Positions 6,886-15,437 of a stretch of DNA of 33,241 nucleotides are shown here, piece after piece. Every line of letters begins with the position of its first letter. Positions within the stretch are counted from its first letter, which is position 1. The translations under genes were made by a program, and so were the position numbers. Origin of the DNA: Acidimicrobiia bacterium (GTDB taxonomy: Bacteria > Actinomycetota > Acidimicrobiia > Acidimicrobiales > Aldehydirespiratoraceae); assembly GCA_030432715.1 (NCBI GenBank), contig JAUIML010000012.1, positions 1-33,241 on the forward strand, written 5' to 3'. The notes below the pieces were generated by a model, which saw only the letters and a list, made by a program, of their open reading frames with translations, searched no databases and was not told where the DNA came from.

Positions 6886-9800
6886 ATGCGCGCTGCTGAT
6901 GATCTGCCCCGTCGCGAGAATGGCCGCGTGGGCGGTCGCGGCCGAGTGGTCGCCGTCATCGCGGTGGTGGTGCTGATCTTCCTCGCCGCATCGCTTTCGG
7001 GGATCGCGAGCTTCTACACCGACTACCTCTGGTTCGACGCCCTCGACCGGGCGTCGGTCTGGCGTCAGGTCCTCGGCGCCAAGATCGCTCTGACATTGAT
7101 CTTCGGCGGGATCTTCTTCGTCTTCATGTGGCTCAACCTGTTTCTCGCCGACCGGGCGGCGCCGGCCTTCCGCCCCGCCGGGCCCGAAGAGGAACTGCTG
7201 GCTCGCTATCACGACGTGGTCGCCGGTCGGAAGACGCTGATCCGCACCGCCGTGTCGTTCGTGTTCGCGCTCATCGCCGCCGCCGGCGTCTCGAGCCGGT
7301 GGGAAGACTGGCTGCTGTTCACCAACCGGCAGGACTTCGGGATCACCGACGATCAGTTCGGCCGGGACGTCGGGTTCTACGTGTTCCAGCTTCCCTTCCT
7401 CAGCTTCGTGGTCGGGTGGGCGTTCGCCAGCTTCGTCATCATCTTCATCCTCACGGCGATCAACCACTATCTCAACGGGTCGATCCGCGTCACGGCCGTC
7501 GCCGGCAGCCGGGCGACCCCGACCGTGAAGGTCCACCTCTCCGCCATCCTCGCCGTGCTCGCCCTGATCAAGGCCGTCGACTACTGGCTCGACCGGTTCG
7601 AGCTCACGGTCTCGAGCCGGGGTGTGGTCGACGGAGCGCTCTACACCGACATCAAGGCCCAGCTCCCCGCGATCCATCTGCTGATCGCGATCTCGCTCGC
7701 CGCCGTCGTCCTCCTCGTGGTCAACCTGCGCCTCCGGGGTTGGACCATGCCGGTGCTCGCCGTCGGCCTGTGGGCGTTCACCGCCATTGTCGTCGGTGGG
7801 ATCTACCCGGCCTTCGTGCAGCGGTTCCAGGTCGAACCCAACGAGACCACCCGCGAGGCCGAGTTCGTCGATCGGAACATCCGGGCCACGACCTATGCGT
7901 TCGGGCTCGACGGCATCGAACAGCAGCAGTTCGACTACACCGACGAGCTCACGGCCGACCAGATCCGCGCCAACGCGGCGACCGTGGCCAACGCGCGTCT
8001 TCTCGACCCCGTTGCCGTGCACCCGACCTTCGAGCGGGAGCAGACCGAGCGCGACTTCTACCGGTTCGTCGGGGTCGACACCGATCCGAGCGACCCCAAC
8101 GCGGGCACGGCGCTCGATACCGATCGCTATCTGATCGACGGCGAGCTCCGCCAGGTCGTGGTCGGTGCCCGTGAGCTCCAGCTCGACAGCAACCTGAGCT
8201 GGGAGCGCGAGCACGTGCGGCTCACCCACGGCTACGGGTTGGCCATGGCGACGGCCAACACCCCGACCTCGGCCGGCAGTCCCGACTTCGTCGTGTCCGG
8301 TCTTCCCACGGCCGTCGACGAGTCGCTCGAGGTCACGGTGAATCGTCCGCAGCTCTACCACGGCGAGGACCTCGGCGGCTATGCCCTCGTCGACACGACG
8401 GTCAGCGAGATCGACTATGTCGACAGCGAGACCGGCGCCGACGTGCCCTTCCTCTACGACGGCTCCGGTGGTGTCGAGATGGGGTCGTTCATCCGGAAGG
8501 CCGCGTTCGCGCTGCGCTTCCGCCAGATCGACCCGCTGATCTCCAACTTCGTCGACGACAACACGCGGATCATCTACAACCGCGACGTCCACAACCGGGT
8601 GCAGGCGCTGGCCCCGTTCCTCGAGTTCGATGCCGATGCCTACCCGGTCATCGTCGATGGCGACATCTTCTACGTGATCGACGGCTACACGACATCGGAC
8701 CGGTTCCCCTACAGCCAGTCCAGCGAGAACGGACGGCTCACCGAGGGAGGGCTGTCCGGTTCGTCGTTCAACTATGTGCGCAACTCGGTCAAGGCGGTCG
8801 TCGACGCCTACGAGGGCACCGTCGCCTTCTACGTGATGCCGGGCGACGATCCGATCATCAGCGCCTGGCAGAGCGCGTTCCCGGCGCTCTTCTCGGAATT
8901 CGACGAGATGCCGCTCGCACTGCGAGACCACCTCCGGTACCCGCAGGATCTCTTCCGCGTGCAGACCAACATGTACGCCCGGTACCAGGTCGAGGATCCC
9001 GAGGCGCTCATCATCGGCACCGAAGCGTGGGCCGTCGCCCAGGACCCGGGCCGCACGGTGCGCGCCGGCGGCACCTCGGAGGAGTCGACCGACGAGTTCG
9101 GCGTCACCACCACGAGCGAGCGTCGGGTGAATCCCTACTACTCGCTGCTCCAGTTGCCGGGCGAGGAGGAGCCCTCGTTCGTGACGCTGCGGACGTTCGT
9201 TCCGTTCGCGGAGAACGACGACCGCAAGGAGCTCGAGGCCTTCATGGTGGGTGAGACCACCCCCGAGGGTGTGTCGCGTCTGGTGAGCTACGAGATGAAC
9301 AGCGCCTCCGCGCCCGGGCCGGTTCTCGTCGCCACGAGCATCGCCCAGAACGACGAGATCGCCCAGCTCCTCACCCTGCTCAACGCCAACGGTTCGACCG
9401 TCGAGTTCAGCGACGTGCTGCTGCTCCCGATCGACGACGCGATCCTCTGGGTGCGTTCGCTCTATGTCGCGGCCGAGGGCACCAGCGTGCCCACGCTCGA
9501 GAACGTCATCGTCTCGGTCGGCGAGGGCGAGCAACTGGCCATCGGGTCGACGCTCGAGGAGGCGCTGGAGAACCTGTTCCCGGGCGAGGAGTTCGGCACG
9601 GTCCTCGATCGGCCGGCCGGAGGCGCCGTGACGACGCCGCCGGTCACCGTGCCGCCGTCGACCGGCGACCCCGTGGAGCCGCCGCCCCCGAGCGACGGGT
9701 TGCCCGATTCGCTCGAGGATCTGGTGATCGAGATCGAAGAGCTCTGGCAGGCCTCCAACGAGGCGCTCGCCGAGGATCCCCCCGACCGAGTCGCCTCGGC

Positions 9801-9900
9801 CGAAGCCTTGGCCCGCATCGACGAGCTCCTGGCCCACAGCCGGACGCTCACCGGCACGGAGCCACCCGAGCCCGTCGATCCGGGTGAGGTCGAGAGCTGA
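6886..9900 (+). CDS. UPF0182 family large integral membrane protein
   Basis: 1004 residues, typical for the UPF0182 (DUF UPF0182, COG1615) family widespread in actinobacteria and cyanobacteria; the biochemical function is not established. After a short basic N-terminus there are about seven membrane segments within residues 20-310 (for example VVAVIAVVVLIFLAASLSGI and LTLIFGGIFFVFMWLNLFLA). Family-typical stretches are FYTDYLWFDALD, SSRWEDWLLFTN and DPQFGRDVGFYVFQLPF-like text. A large extracytoplasmic domain follows (about 320-920), with NxRATTYAFGLDGI and YPQDLFRVQTNMYARYQVEDPE. The C-terminus has a Pro/Val linker and an acidic helix. The next gene starts inside its stop codon (CTGA). Confidence 0.95.
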   Translation: MRAADDLPRRENGRVGGRGRVVAVIAVVVLIFLAASLSGIASFYTDYLWFDALDRASVWRQVLGAKIALTLIFGGIFFVFMWLNLFLADRAAPAFRPAGPEEELLARYHDVVAGRKTLIRTAVSFVFALIAAAGVSSRWEDWLLFTNRQDFGITDDQFGRDVGFYVFQLPFLSFVVGWAFASFVIIFILTAINHYLNGSIRVTAVAGSRATPTVKVHLSAILAVLALIKAVDYWLDRFELTVSSRGVVDGALYTDIKAQLPAIHLLIAISLAAVVLLVVNLRLRGWTMPVLAVGLWAFTAIVVGGIYPAFVQRFQVEPNETTREAEFVDRNIRATTYAFGLDGIEQQQFDYTDELTADQIRANAATVANARLLDPVAVHPTFEREQTERDFYRFVGVDTDPSDPNAGTALDTDRYLIDGELRQVVVGARELQLDSNLSWEREHVRLTHGYGLAMATANTPTSAGSPDFVVSGLPTAVDESLEVTVNRPQLYHGEDLGGYALVDTTVSEIDYVDSETGADVPFLYDGSGGVEMGSFIRKAAFALRFRQIDPLISNFVDDNTRIIYNRDVHNRVQALAPFLEFDADAYPVIVDGDIFYVIDGYTTSDRFPYSQSSENGRLTEGGLSGSSFNYVRNSVKAVVDAYEGTVAFYVMPGDDPIISAWQSAFPALFSEFDEMPLALRDHLRYPQDLFRVQTNMYARYQVEDPEALIIGTEAWAVAQDPGRTVRAGGTSEESTDEFGVTTTSERRVNPYYSLLQLPGEEEPSFVTLRTFVPFAENDDRKELEAFMVGETTPEGVSRLVSYEMNSASAPGPVLVATSIAQNDEIAQLLTLLNANGSTVEFSDVLLLPIDDAILWVRSLYVAAEGTSVPTLENVIVSVGEGEQLAIGSTLEEALENLFPGEEFGTVLDRPAGGAVTTPPVTVPPSTGDPVEPPPPSDGLPDSLEDLVIEIEELWQASNEALAEDPPDRVASAEALARIDELLAHSRTLTGTEPPEPVDPGEVES

Positions 9901-11579
9901 CCGTCCGGCGTCGTCTGCTGTCGGAGATCTACGGTTCGGCCGCGACCACGATCGCCGACCGCCTCGATGCTCTGGTCGCGGCCGCGAAACGAACACCGCG
10001 CCGGCCTCGATGGTCGAGTGGCGACGCGTGGCTCATCAGCTATCCCGACCAGTTCGGACCTTCGGGGTTGCGGGGAGTGGGTGCGGTGGTCGAGGCGCTT
10101 GCGCCCGAGATCAACGGCGTCCACGTGCTGCCCTTCCACCCTTCGTCGAGCGACGGTGGGTTCAGTGTGGAGGACTACTCGCTGGTCGATCCGGTCGTCG
10201 GATCGTGGGCGGACGTGTCGGAGCTCGCCGAGCGATCCCGGCTGATGGCCGACGCCGTCGTCAACCACGTCTCGGCCCGGGGAACCTGGTTTCGCGCCCA
10301 TCTCGACGGTGATCCCGCGATGGCCGACTACTTCCGCACCGTCGACCCGGGCACCGACCTGTCCGCCGTGGTGCGACCCCGACCCGGGCTCCCGGTGACC
10401 CGCTTCGTCCGCAGCGACGGCACCGCAGCCGACTACTGGACCACCTTCAGCGCCGACCAGGTCGATCTCGACTATCGCTCTCCCGACGTGCTCCTCGCCG
10501 TCTGCGACGCGGTCTTCCGTCTTGTCGCCCACGGCGCGGCGGCGGTTCGGCTCGATGCGGTGGCCTTCGTCTGGAAGGACCCGGCCACACCCTCCGTGCA
10601 TCTGCCCCAGACCCACGCGATCGTCGCCCTCCTCCGGGACTGCCTCGAGGAGATCGACCCGGGTGTCGTGCTGATCACCGAGACGAACGTGCCCCACGAG
10701 GACAACGTGGCGTACCTCGGAACCCCCGACCGGCCCGGCAGCCACGCGATCTATCAGTTCACCCTCGCCCCGCTGGTGTTGCACGGGCTGCAGACCGGCG
10801 ACACCGGACCGCTGTGCCGATGGGCTGCGTCGATGTCGCTTCCCGCGGGCACGACCGCCATGAACTTCCTGGCCAGTCACGACGGAGTGGGCGTCCGGCC
10901 GGCCGAGGGGTGGTTGAGTGCCGAGCAGATCGGCGCCCTCGCGGCGCGATGCCGCGAGGCCGGTGGAGTCGTGAACGAGGCAGCCACAGAGGCGGGTAGC
11001 GAGCCCTACGAACTGGCGGCGACCTGGCGCTCGCTGTGCGAAGTGGGGCCCGGGGCTCCGTTCGGCGACGACGAGTTGGCGGCGCGGATCGTCGCCGGCC
11101 ACGCGGTCGCGTTCGCCCTCGCGGGGATCCCGTTGCTCTACGTGCATTCGCCGGCGGCGACCGGCAACGATGTCGACCGTGCGGCCCGCTCGGGAGTGTC
11201 GCGTGATCTGAACCGTGGCCGTTTCGCGAGCCCCCAGGAGTACCTCGAGCGGCTGGCCGAGGATCCCGTGGGTTCCCGGGTGTGGCCGGCGCTGCGCTCG
11301 ATGTTGTCGTGGCGCCGTGACGATCCGGCGTTCCATCCGGAGGCGACCCAGGAGCTGATCGACGCCCCGCCGGGGGTGGTCGCCGTCCTGAGGCGGTCGG
11401 GGATCGGCTCCGCCCTCGTGGTCACCAACCTCGGCGGCGGGGTGCAGTCGATGGATGTGGGTCCCGGCTGGTTCGCGTTCGGGAGCGGTGAGGCCGCCGA
11501 CGTGGTGCTGGAGCTTCCGCCGTGGTCGACGATCTGGCTCCGTTCGCCCTCACCCAGGGCCCTTGTGTCGCCACGCTGA
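9897..11579 (+). CDS. Sucrose-phosphorylase-family glycoside hydrolase (GH13_18), apparent CTG start
   Basis: A GH13 (alpha/beta)8-barrel enzyme of the sucrose / glucosylglycerate phosphorylase subfamily, which cleaves alpha-glucosides with phosphate to give glucose 1-phosphate. With CTG 9897 as start it has 560 residues. Motifs: barrel strand 1 WLISYPDQFG (about 46-55), region I DAVVNH (119-124), nucleophile Asp220 in VRLDAVAFVWK, acid/base Glu262 in LITETNVPH, and Asp329 in FLASHDGVGVRP. The substrate is unresolved; RLDAVAFVWK and ITETNVPHEDN resemble glucosylglycerate-phosphorylase-type members more than classical sucrose phosphorylase. The frame opens after TGA 9885-9887 and has no ATG, GTG or TTG until TTG 10068, which would delete strand 1. 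CTG 9897 overlaps the upstream stop as CTGA, with AGGT 6 nt before. Confidence 0.88.
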   Translation: MTVRRRLLSEIYGSAATTIADRLDALVAAAKRTPRRPRWSSGDAWLISYPDQFGPSGLRGVGAVVEALAPEINGVHVLPFHPSSSDGGFSVEDYSLVDPVVGSWADVSELAERSRLMADAVVNHVSARGTWFRAHLDGDPAMADYFRTVDPGTDLSAVVRPRPGLPVTRFVRSDGTAADYWTTFSADQVDLDYRSPDVLLAVCDAVFRLVAHGAAAVRLDAVAFVWKDPATPSVHLPQTHAIVALLRDCLEEIDPGVVLITETNVPHEDNVAYLGTPDRPGSHAIYQFTLAPLVLHGLQTGDTGPLCRWAASMSLPAGTTAMNFLASHDGVGVRPAEGWLSAEQIGALAARCREAGGVVNEAATEAGSEPYELAATWRSLCEVGPGAPFGDDELAARIVAGHAVAFALAGIPLLYVHSPAATGNDVDRAARSGVSRDLNRGRFASPQEYLERLAEDPVGSRVWPALRSMLSWRRDDPAFHPEATQELIDAPPGVVAVLRRSGIGSALVVTNLGGGVQSMDVGPGWFAFGSGEAADVVLELPPWSTIWLRSPSPRALVSPR

Positions 11580-11715
11580 CAGACGGTGCGTCACCTGTGT
11601 GACGGCCGGCGTTGCCGCGACCCGCCACGATGGGCACTGTTCGCACGTGATCATTCTCGGGCGGCGGTCCTGAGTTCTCCGGTGTGGGCGCGGCGGCTCC
11701 ACCGGAGCACTCGTG

Positions 11716-11747
11716 TCATCGGGTCTCTCCTCGGGGAGGCCCGATGA
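11716..11747 (+). terminator. 14-15 bp hairpin downstream of the GH13 gene
   Basis: TCATCGGGTCTCTCC and GGGGAGGCCCGATGA pair over 15 positions (two G-T wobbles) around a tiny loop (practically a CTCG tetraloop). It lies 136 nt after the GH13 stop and 38 nt before the candidate promoter of the lipoprotein gene, so it is well placed to separate the two transcription units. There is no U-tract, so it would be a GC-type actinobacterial terminator or a 3' stabiliser. The rest of 11580-11820 holds nothing I can identify. Confidence 0.5.
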
Positions 11748-11785
11748 CGCGTCATCACTGCCCCATCGGCGTCCGATCCCCCGAC

Positions 11786-11791
11786 TACCGT
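11786..11791 (+). promoter_or_regulatory. -10-like box (TACCGT) for the lipoprotein gene
   Basis: TACCGT fits TANNNT and would give a start site near 11798. The resulting 5' leader of about 23 nt carries GGAGG (11807-11811) 9 nt before ATG 11821. Unlike several neighbours, this gene therefore looks leadered. Confidence 0.35.
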
Positions 11792-11820
11792 GGTGCCCAG
11801 CAACCCGGAGGTCTTCCGTC

Positions 11821-12444
11821 ATGATCCGCTTCCCGAGGACCGGTTCCCCGTTCCGTCGTGTGCTCACCGCAGTCGCCGTCGTCGCCCTTCTCGCGAGCGC
11901 GTGCAGCGACGACGGCAGCGACGAGGCCGACGCCACGTCCACCTCTGCGGCCGAGTCGACGTCGTCCACCACGACCGCACCGACCACGACGGCTCCGATT
12001 CCCGAGACCGGCCAGGCGCTGGGCGACCTCCAACTCAATGTCGTGCAGTTCGGCGACGACGGCTATGTCGAGATCGTCAACACCGGGAGCGATCCGATCA
12101 CACTCGCCGGCGTCTACATCTGCGAGTTCCCCGATTACGCCGATCTCGGCGACGTCGCCGATGTGGCGACGCTCGAGCCCGGGGCCACGACCCAGATCGC
12201 TGCCGACGTGCTCGGCGGGCTCAGCATCGACAGCGGCGAGGCTGCCCTCTACGACGGCGACGACTTCGAATCGGCCGACGCCATCCTGTCCTACGTGCAG
12301 TGGGGCACCGGCGACCATCAACGCGCGTCGGTGGCCGCCGAGGCCGGCCTGTGGCCCTCGGTCGACGACTTCGTGACCCCCGATCCGGCCTTCGGCGCGA
12401 TCGAGTCGGGCGGCTTCGCCGCCGACCCGGAGAGCTGGAGCTGA
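11821..12444 (+). CDS. Secreted lipoprotein with lamin-tail-like domain
   Basis: 207 residues from ATG 11821, which follows GGAGG by 9 nt. The N-terminus is a lipoprotein signal peptide (FRRVLTAVAVVALLASAC) with the lipidated Cys at 28. A Ser/Thr/Asp linker (about 29-60) spaces the folded part from the membrane. Residues about 65-170 include YVEIVNTGSDPITLAGVYIC and a beta-rich continuation, typical of lamin-tail (LTD)-like immunoglobulin folds found in secreted bacterial proteins. The later part (ESADAILSYVQWG) also fits that domain. The role is probably surface binding or adhesion; no catalytic residues are seen. Its neighbours are unrelated. Confidence 0.78.
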   Translation: MIRFPRTGSPFRRVLTAVAVVALLASACSDDGSDEADATSTSAAESTSSTTTAPTTTAPIPETGQALGDLQLNVVQFGDDGYVEIVNTGSDPITLAGVYICEFPDYADLGDVADVATLEPGATTQIAADVLGGLSIDSGEAALYDGDDFESADAILSYVQWGTGDHQRASVAAEAGLWPSVDDFVTPDPAFGAIESGGFAADPESWS

Positions 12445-12452
12445 CCCCGGCG

Positions 12453-13958
12453 TCAGGCGCGCAACGTCGCTGCGAGCCGGTCTCGTCGGCCATCGTCGAA
12501 CCAGGCGGAGTTCAGCCCGAGCACATCGGCCGCGTCGGCCAGACGACCGTCGCCGGCGCGTAGCGCGATCTGGTCGAGCCGGATGAGGCTCGGGTGCTCG
12601 ACTCCCATGGCGTGACACAGCGCGCGCAGGTCGGTGCGGAACGAACGGAGATAGCCGGCCGTCCGCGCCGCCTTGTCGTCGGGATCGAGGCCGCGGTGCA
12701 GGCGGGCCTGCTGGGTGGCCACGCCCGTGGGGCAATGCCCGGTGTGGCACTTCTGGGCCTGGATGCACCCGACCGCGAGCATGGCCTCGCGGCCGACGTT
12801 GACGAGGTCGACCCCCATCGCCATCGCGATCGCCGCGTCGGGGACGAATCCGAGTTTGCCGGCGCCGATGAAGGTGGTCTCGTGGTGGAGGCCGTGGCGG
12901 GCGAAGGCATCGAACACCACGGGAAAGCCGTCGCGGAAGGGCAGCGCGACATGGTCGGAGAAGACGAGGGGTGCCGCGCCCGTGCCGCCTTCGCCGCCGT
13001 CGACCGAGATGAAGTCGGGTCCCCTTCCCGTCTCGGCCATCGCGGCGGCGAGCTCGTGCCAGAACGCGACGTCGCCGACCGCGCTCTTGATCCCGACCGG
13101 CAACCCCGTCGCGTCGGCGATGCGTTCGACGAACGAGATCAGGCCCGCCACGTCGTCGAAGTCGGCATGGCGGTTCGGACTCCTCACGGTGACCCCCACG
13201 GGCACCCCGCGGGCCGCCGCGACCTCCGAGGTGACCTTCGCGCCCGGGAGCACGCCGCCCAGGCCGGGCTTGGCGCCCTGGCTCAGCTTCACCTCCATGG
13301 CCCGGACCGGCGCGTCACCGATCGACGCGAGCAGCGCGTCGACAGAGAAGCGGCCCTCCGAGTCGCGAGCGCCGAACAGCCCGGTGCCGATCTGGAAGAC
13401 CACGTCGCCGCCGTGTCGGTGGTGGACGCTGACACCGCCCTCGCCGGTGTTGTGGAATGCGCCCGCCATGGCTGCGCCCTTGTTCAGTGCCTCGATCGCA
13501 GGGCCCGAGAGCGACCCGAAGCTCATGGCCGAGATGTTGATGATCGACGTGGGTCGGAACGCACCCGGTCGATCGGTTCGGGACCCGATGATCTTCGCCC
13601 CCTCCAGGTCATCGTGGCGGTCGTCGTCGGCGGGAGGGAGCGGGAACGCGGCATGGCGGAAGATCGGATAGCCGACGGTGTCGAGGGTGTTGTCGGTTCC
13701 GAAGCCGAAGTAGGAGTTCTCGCCCTTCGCACTGGCGTAGACCCAGCGCCGCTGATCACGGCTGAACGGTCGCTCCTCGTCGTTGTCGGTGACGATGTAT
13801 TGGCGCAGTTCCGGCCCGATGCGTTCGAGGATGTAGCGGAGGTGGCCGACCACCGGGTAGTTCCGCAGGATGGCATGACGTTTCTGAGTCAGGTCGTAGA
13901 CGGTCACCATGCCGAGCACGACGACCAGCACCAGCACGAACCACAGCCACCACGTCAT
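12453..13958 (-). CDS. Membrane-anchored FMN-dependent glutamate-synthase-like protein
   Basis: 501 residues. An N-terminal membrane helix (WWLWFVLVLVVVLGMVTVY, about 3-21) precedes a domain like the FMN-binding synthase domain of glutamate synthase. Seen: SAMSFGSLSGPAIEALNKGA, GTGLFGARD, VEVKLSQGAKPGLGGVLPG-type substrate/FMN text, SVDGGEGGTGAAP and the 3Fe-4S motif Cys398-x5-Cys404-x4-Cys409 (CIQAQKCHTGHC). There is no glutaminase domain, so it is not a full GltB. Family members are annotated as FMN-binding glutamate synthase family proteins with uncertain substrate. The start is supported by TAGTTT ending 6 nt upstream. Confidence 0.9.
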   Translation of the reverse strand: MTWWLWFVLVLVVVLGMVTVYDLTQKRHAILRNYPVVGHLRYILERIGPELRQYIVTDNDEERPFSRDQRRWVYASAKGENSYFGFGTDNTLDTVGYPIFRHAAFPLPPADDDRHDDLEGAKIIGSRTDRPGAFRPTSIINISAMSFGSLSGPAIEALNKGAAMAGAFHNTGEGGVSVHHRHGGDVVFQIGTGLFGARDSEGRFSVDALLASIGDAPVRAMEVKLSQGAKPGLGGVLPGAKVTSEVAAARGVPVGVTVRSPNRHADFDDVAGLISFVERIADATGLPVGIKSAVGDVAFWHELAAAMAETGRGPDFISVDGGEGGTGAAPLVFSDHVALPFRDGFPVVFDAFARHGLHHETTFIGAGKLGFVPDAAIAMAMGVDLVNVGREAMLAVGCIQAQKCHTGHCPTGVATQQARLHRGLDPDDKAARTAGYLRSFRTDLRALCHAMGVEHPSLIRLDQIALRAGDGRLADAADVLGLNSAWFDDGRRDRLAATLRA

Positions 13959-13964
13959 GTCCGC

Positions 13965-13970
13965 AAACTA
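13965..13970 (-). promoter_or_regulatory. -10-like box (TAGTTT) for the glutamate-synthase-like gene
   Basis: On the minus strand TAGTTT is followed by 6 nt and the ATG at 13958, the leaderless arrangement. No ribosome binding site is visible. Confidence 0.4.
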
Positions 13971-13985
13971 CCGGGGGGCGCAGAC

Positions 13986-14021
13986 GAGCCGCCGCACCCC
14001 GAACGAAGGGCGGGGCGGCTC
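13986..14021 (-). terminator. Hairpin downstream of the GNAT gene
   Basis: GAGCCGCC and GGCGGCTC form a perfect 8-bp stem, with further CCC/GGG pairing possible inside the loop. It begins about 30 nt after the stop of the minus-strand acetyltransferase gene and before the promoter of the next minus-strand gene, so it may terminate that transcript. No U-run. Confidence 0.4.
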
Positions 14022-14052
14022 GGACTCGGCCGAAGCCGTGTCGGGTCCGGGG

Positions 14053-14568
14053 TCAGCGGGTGCGCTGGATCTCCCAGAGGTGCTGCGTCTCGCCGTGGAT
14101 CAGCCGATCCTCGACCAGGCGAAAGCCCAGCTTCAGGAGGATCGCCTCGCTGGCCCGGTTGTCGGGGTGGGTCACTGCGTGGATCAGGTCGCCCGGGTAG
14201 CGCTCCCAGGTGTCGGACAGGATGACGTGTCCGGCTTCGGTCGAGTAGCCCTCGTTCCAGAAACGGCGGGCGATCGTGAAGCCGAAGTCGACCGTGGCGC
14301 CCTCGACGTCGAACAGGTGCTGGAGCCCTGCCTCGCCGATCAACCCGCCGGTGGTGGCGTCGCGAATGGCCCAGAGGCCCCATCCCTCGGCCCGCCAGCA
14401 CCGCTCGGCGGCAGCGAGGGCCGACTTGGTCTGCTCGCGGGTTCGGACACCGCCGTCGACGAACTCCATCACGGCTTCGTCGCCATAGAGCGCGCCGACC
14501 TCGTCGAGGTCGGCCGCGCTCAACGGCATCAGGATCGTGCGGTGGGTTCGCAACAGTGGTGCGCTCAC
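14053..14568 (-). CDS. GNAT family N-acetyltransferase (RimJ/RimL-like)
   Basis: 171 residues from GTG 14568. The order of blocks is that of RimJ/RimL-type acetyltransferases, which move acetyl from acetyl-CoA to an amino group: N-terminal TxRxxLMPLSAADLDEV, central WAIRDATTGGLIGEAGL, VDFGFTIARRFWNEGYSTEAG (motif A, acetyl-CoA pyrophosphate binding) and VTHPDNRASEAILLKLGF (motif B). Length is typical. The substrate (protein N-terminus, antibiotic or metabolite) cannot be told from sequence. It is divergent from the first TauD gene, only 44 bp away. Confidence 0.92.
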   Translation of the reverse strand: MSAPLLRTHRTILMPLSAADLDEVGALYGDEAVMEFVDGGVRTREQTKSALAAAERCWRAEGWGLWAIRDATTGGLIGEAGLQHLFDVEGATVDFGFTIARRFWNEGYSTEAGHVILSDTWERYPGDLIHAVTHPDNRASEAILLKLGFRLVEDRLIHGETQHLWEIQRTR

Positions 14569-14612
14569 CCCCCGATCGTGTCACTCTGGAGGTCGAAAGG
14601 GGAGGGGAATCC

Positions 14613-15428
14613 GTGGAAATCGAATGTCGACCGATCACCGGTGCCCTCGGCGCCGAGGTGACGGGCATCGATCTCGCCCGCCTCGACGACTCCGTGATCG
14701 ACGAGTTGCGCAAGGCATGGCTCGACCACAAGGTGCTCGTGATCCGCGACCAGCCGATCACGCGTGAGCAACACGTCGCCTTCGGGCGCTGCTTCGGTGA
14801 ACTCGAACTCCACCCCTTCGCCCCGAGCGATCACGATCATCCCGAGATCGTTCGGATTACCTCCAACGACGAGTTCCCGTACGCCGCGTCGAGCTGGCAC
14901 ACCGATGTCACCTGGCGCCAGGAACCCTCCATGGGTTCGATCCTCCGCGGCGTGGTGATCCCGCCGGTCGGCGGTGACACGTCGTTCGCCAACAGCGCCT
15001 TGGCCTACGAGCGACTCGCCGACGACGTCAAGGAGTTCATCGACGGCCGGTTCGCGATCCACGACTTCTCGATGACCTTCGGGAGGGGGATGAGCGACGA
15101 GGAGCGGGCCGAGCAACAACAGCGCTATCCGCCGGCCCGCCACCCGATCGTGCGTACGCACCCGGAGACCGGGGAGAAGTCGCTCTACACGAGCCGCAAC
15201 TTCGTCCGATCGATCGAGGGCGTCGACGACCCGGTCGAGTTCGAGCGGCTGATGGACACCTTCGACCGGGCGATCATGAACCCCAGTGGGCAATGCCGGA
15301 TCCGCTGGCAGCCCGACACCTTCGTGATGTGGGACAACCGTGCCGTCCACCACCATGCGTCCAATGACTTCTGGCCGGAGACCCGCCATGTCGAACGGGT
15401 CACGATCTGCGGCGACCGACCCTTCTGA
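14613..15428 (+). CDS. TauD/TfdA family Fe(II)/2-oxoglutarate dioxygenase (first of a tandem pair)
   Basis: 271 residues from GTG 14613, chosen because GGGGAGGGG lies just upstream and the protein then starts like TauD (EIECRPITGALGAEVTGIDL). The family oxidises taurine, alkyl sulfates, aryloxyalkanoates and similar compounds, using 2-oxoglutarate and O2. The iron triad is complete: His96 and Asp98 (WHTDVTW) and His247 (WDNRAVHHHA). Arg262 (HVERVTICGD) is the likely 2-oxoglutarate ligand. Other family text: WLDHKVLVIRDQ, EPSMGSILRG, GGDTSFAN and HPIVRTHPETG. It lies 9 bp before a close paralogue. The substrate is not predictable, and nearby sulfur genes are only weak support for a sulfonate. 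Confidence 0.93.
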   Translation: MEIECRPITGALGAEVTGIDLARLDDSVIDELRKAWLDHKVLVIRDQPITREQHVAFGRCFGELELHPFAPSDHDHPEIVRITSNDEFPYAASSWHTDVTWRQEPSMGSILRGVVIPPVGGDTSFANSALAYERLADDVKEFIDGRFAIHDFSMTFGRGMSDEERAEQQQRYPPARHPIVRTHPETGEKSLYTSRNFVRSIEGVDDPVEFERLMDTFDRAIMNPSGQCRIRWQPDTFVMWDNRAVHHHASNDFWPETRHVERVTICGDRPF

Positions 15429-15437
15429 GGAGATGCC

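Noticed and set aside
6568-9996. An 1142-codon open frame on the minus strand opposite UPF0182
   Set aside because: Antisense shadow: no recognisable domain, His/Asp/Glu/Arg/Gly-rich, while the plus frame is a complete family member.
9462-11336. A 624-codon minus-strand frame opposite the GH13 gene
   Set aside because: No motifs; the plus strand holds all GH13 catalytic regions.
10068-11579. TTG 10068 as the start of the GH13 gene
   Set aside because: It would remove the first barrel strand and has no ribosome binding site; the upstream frame codes family-typical sequence.
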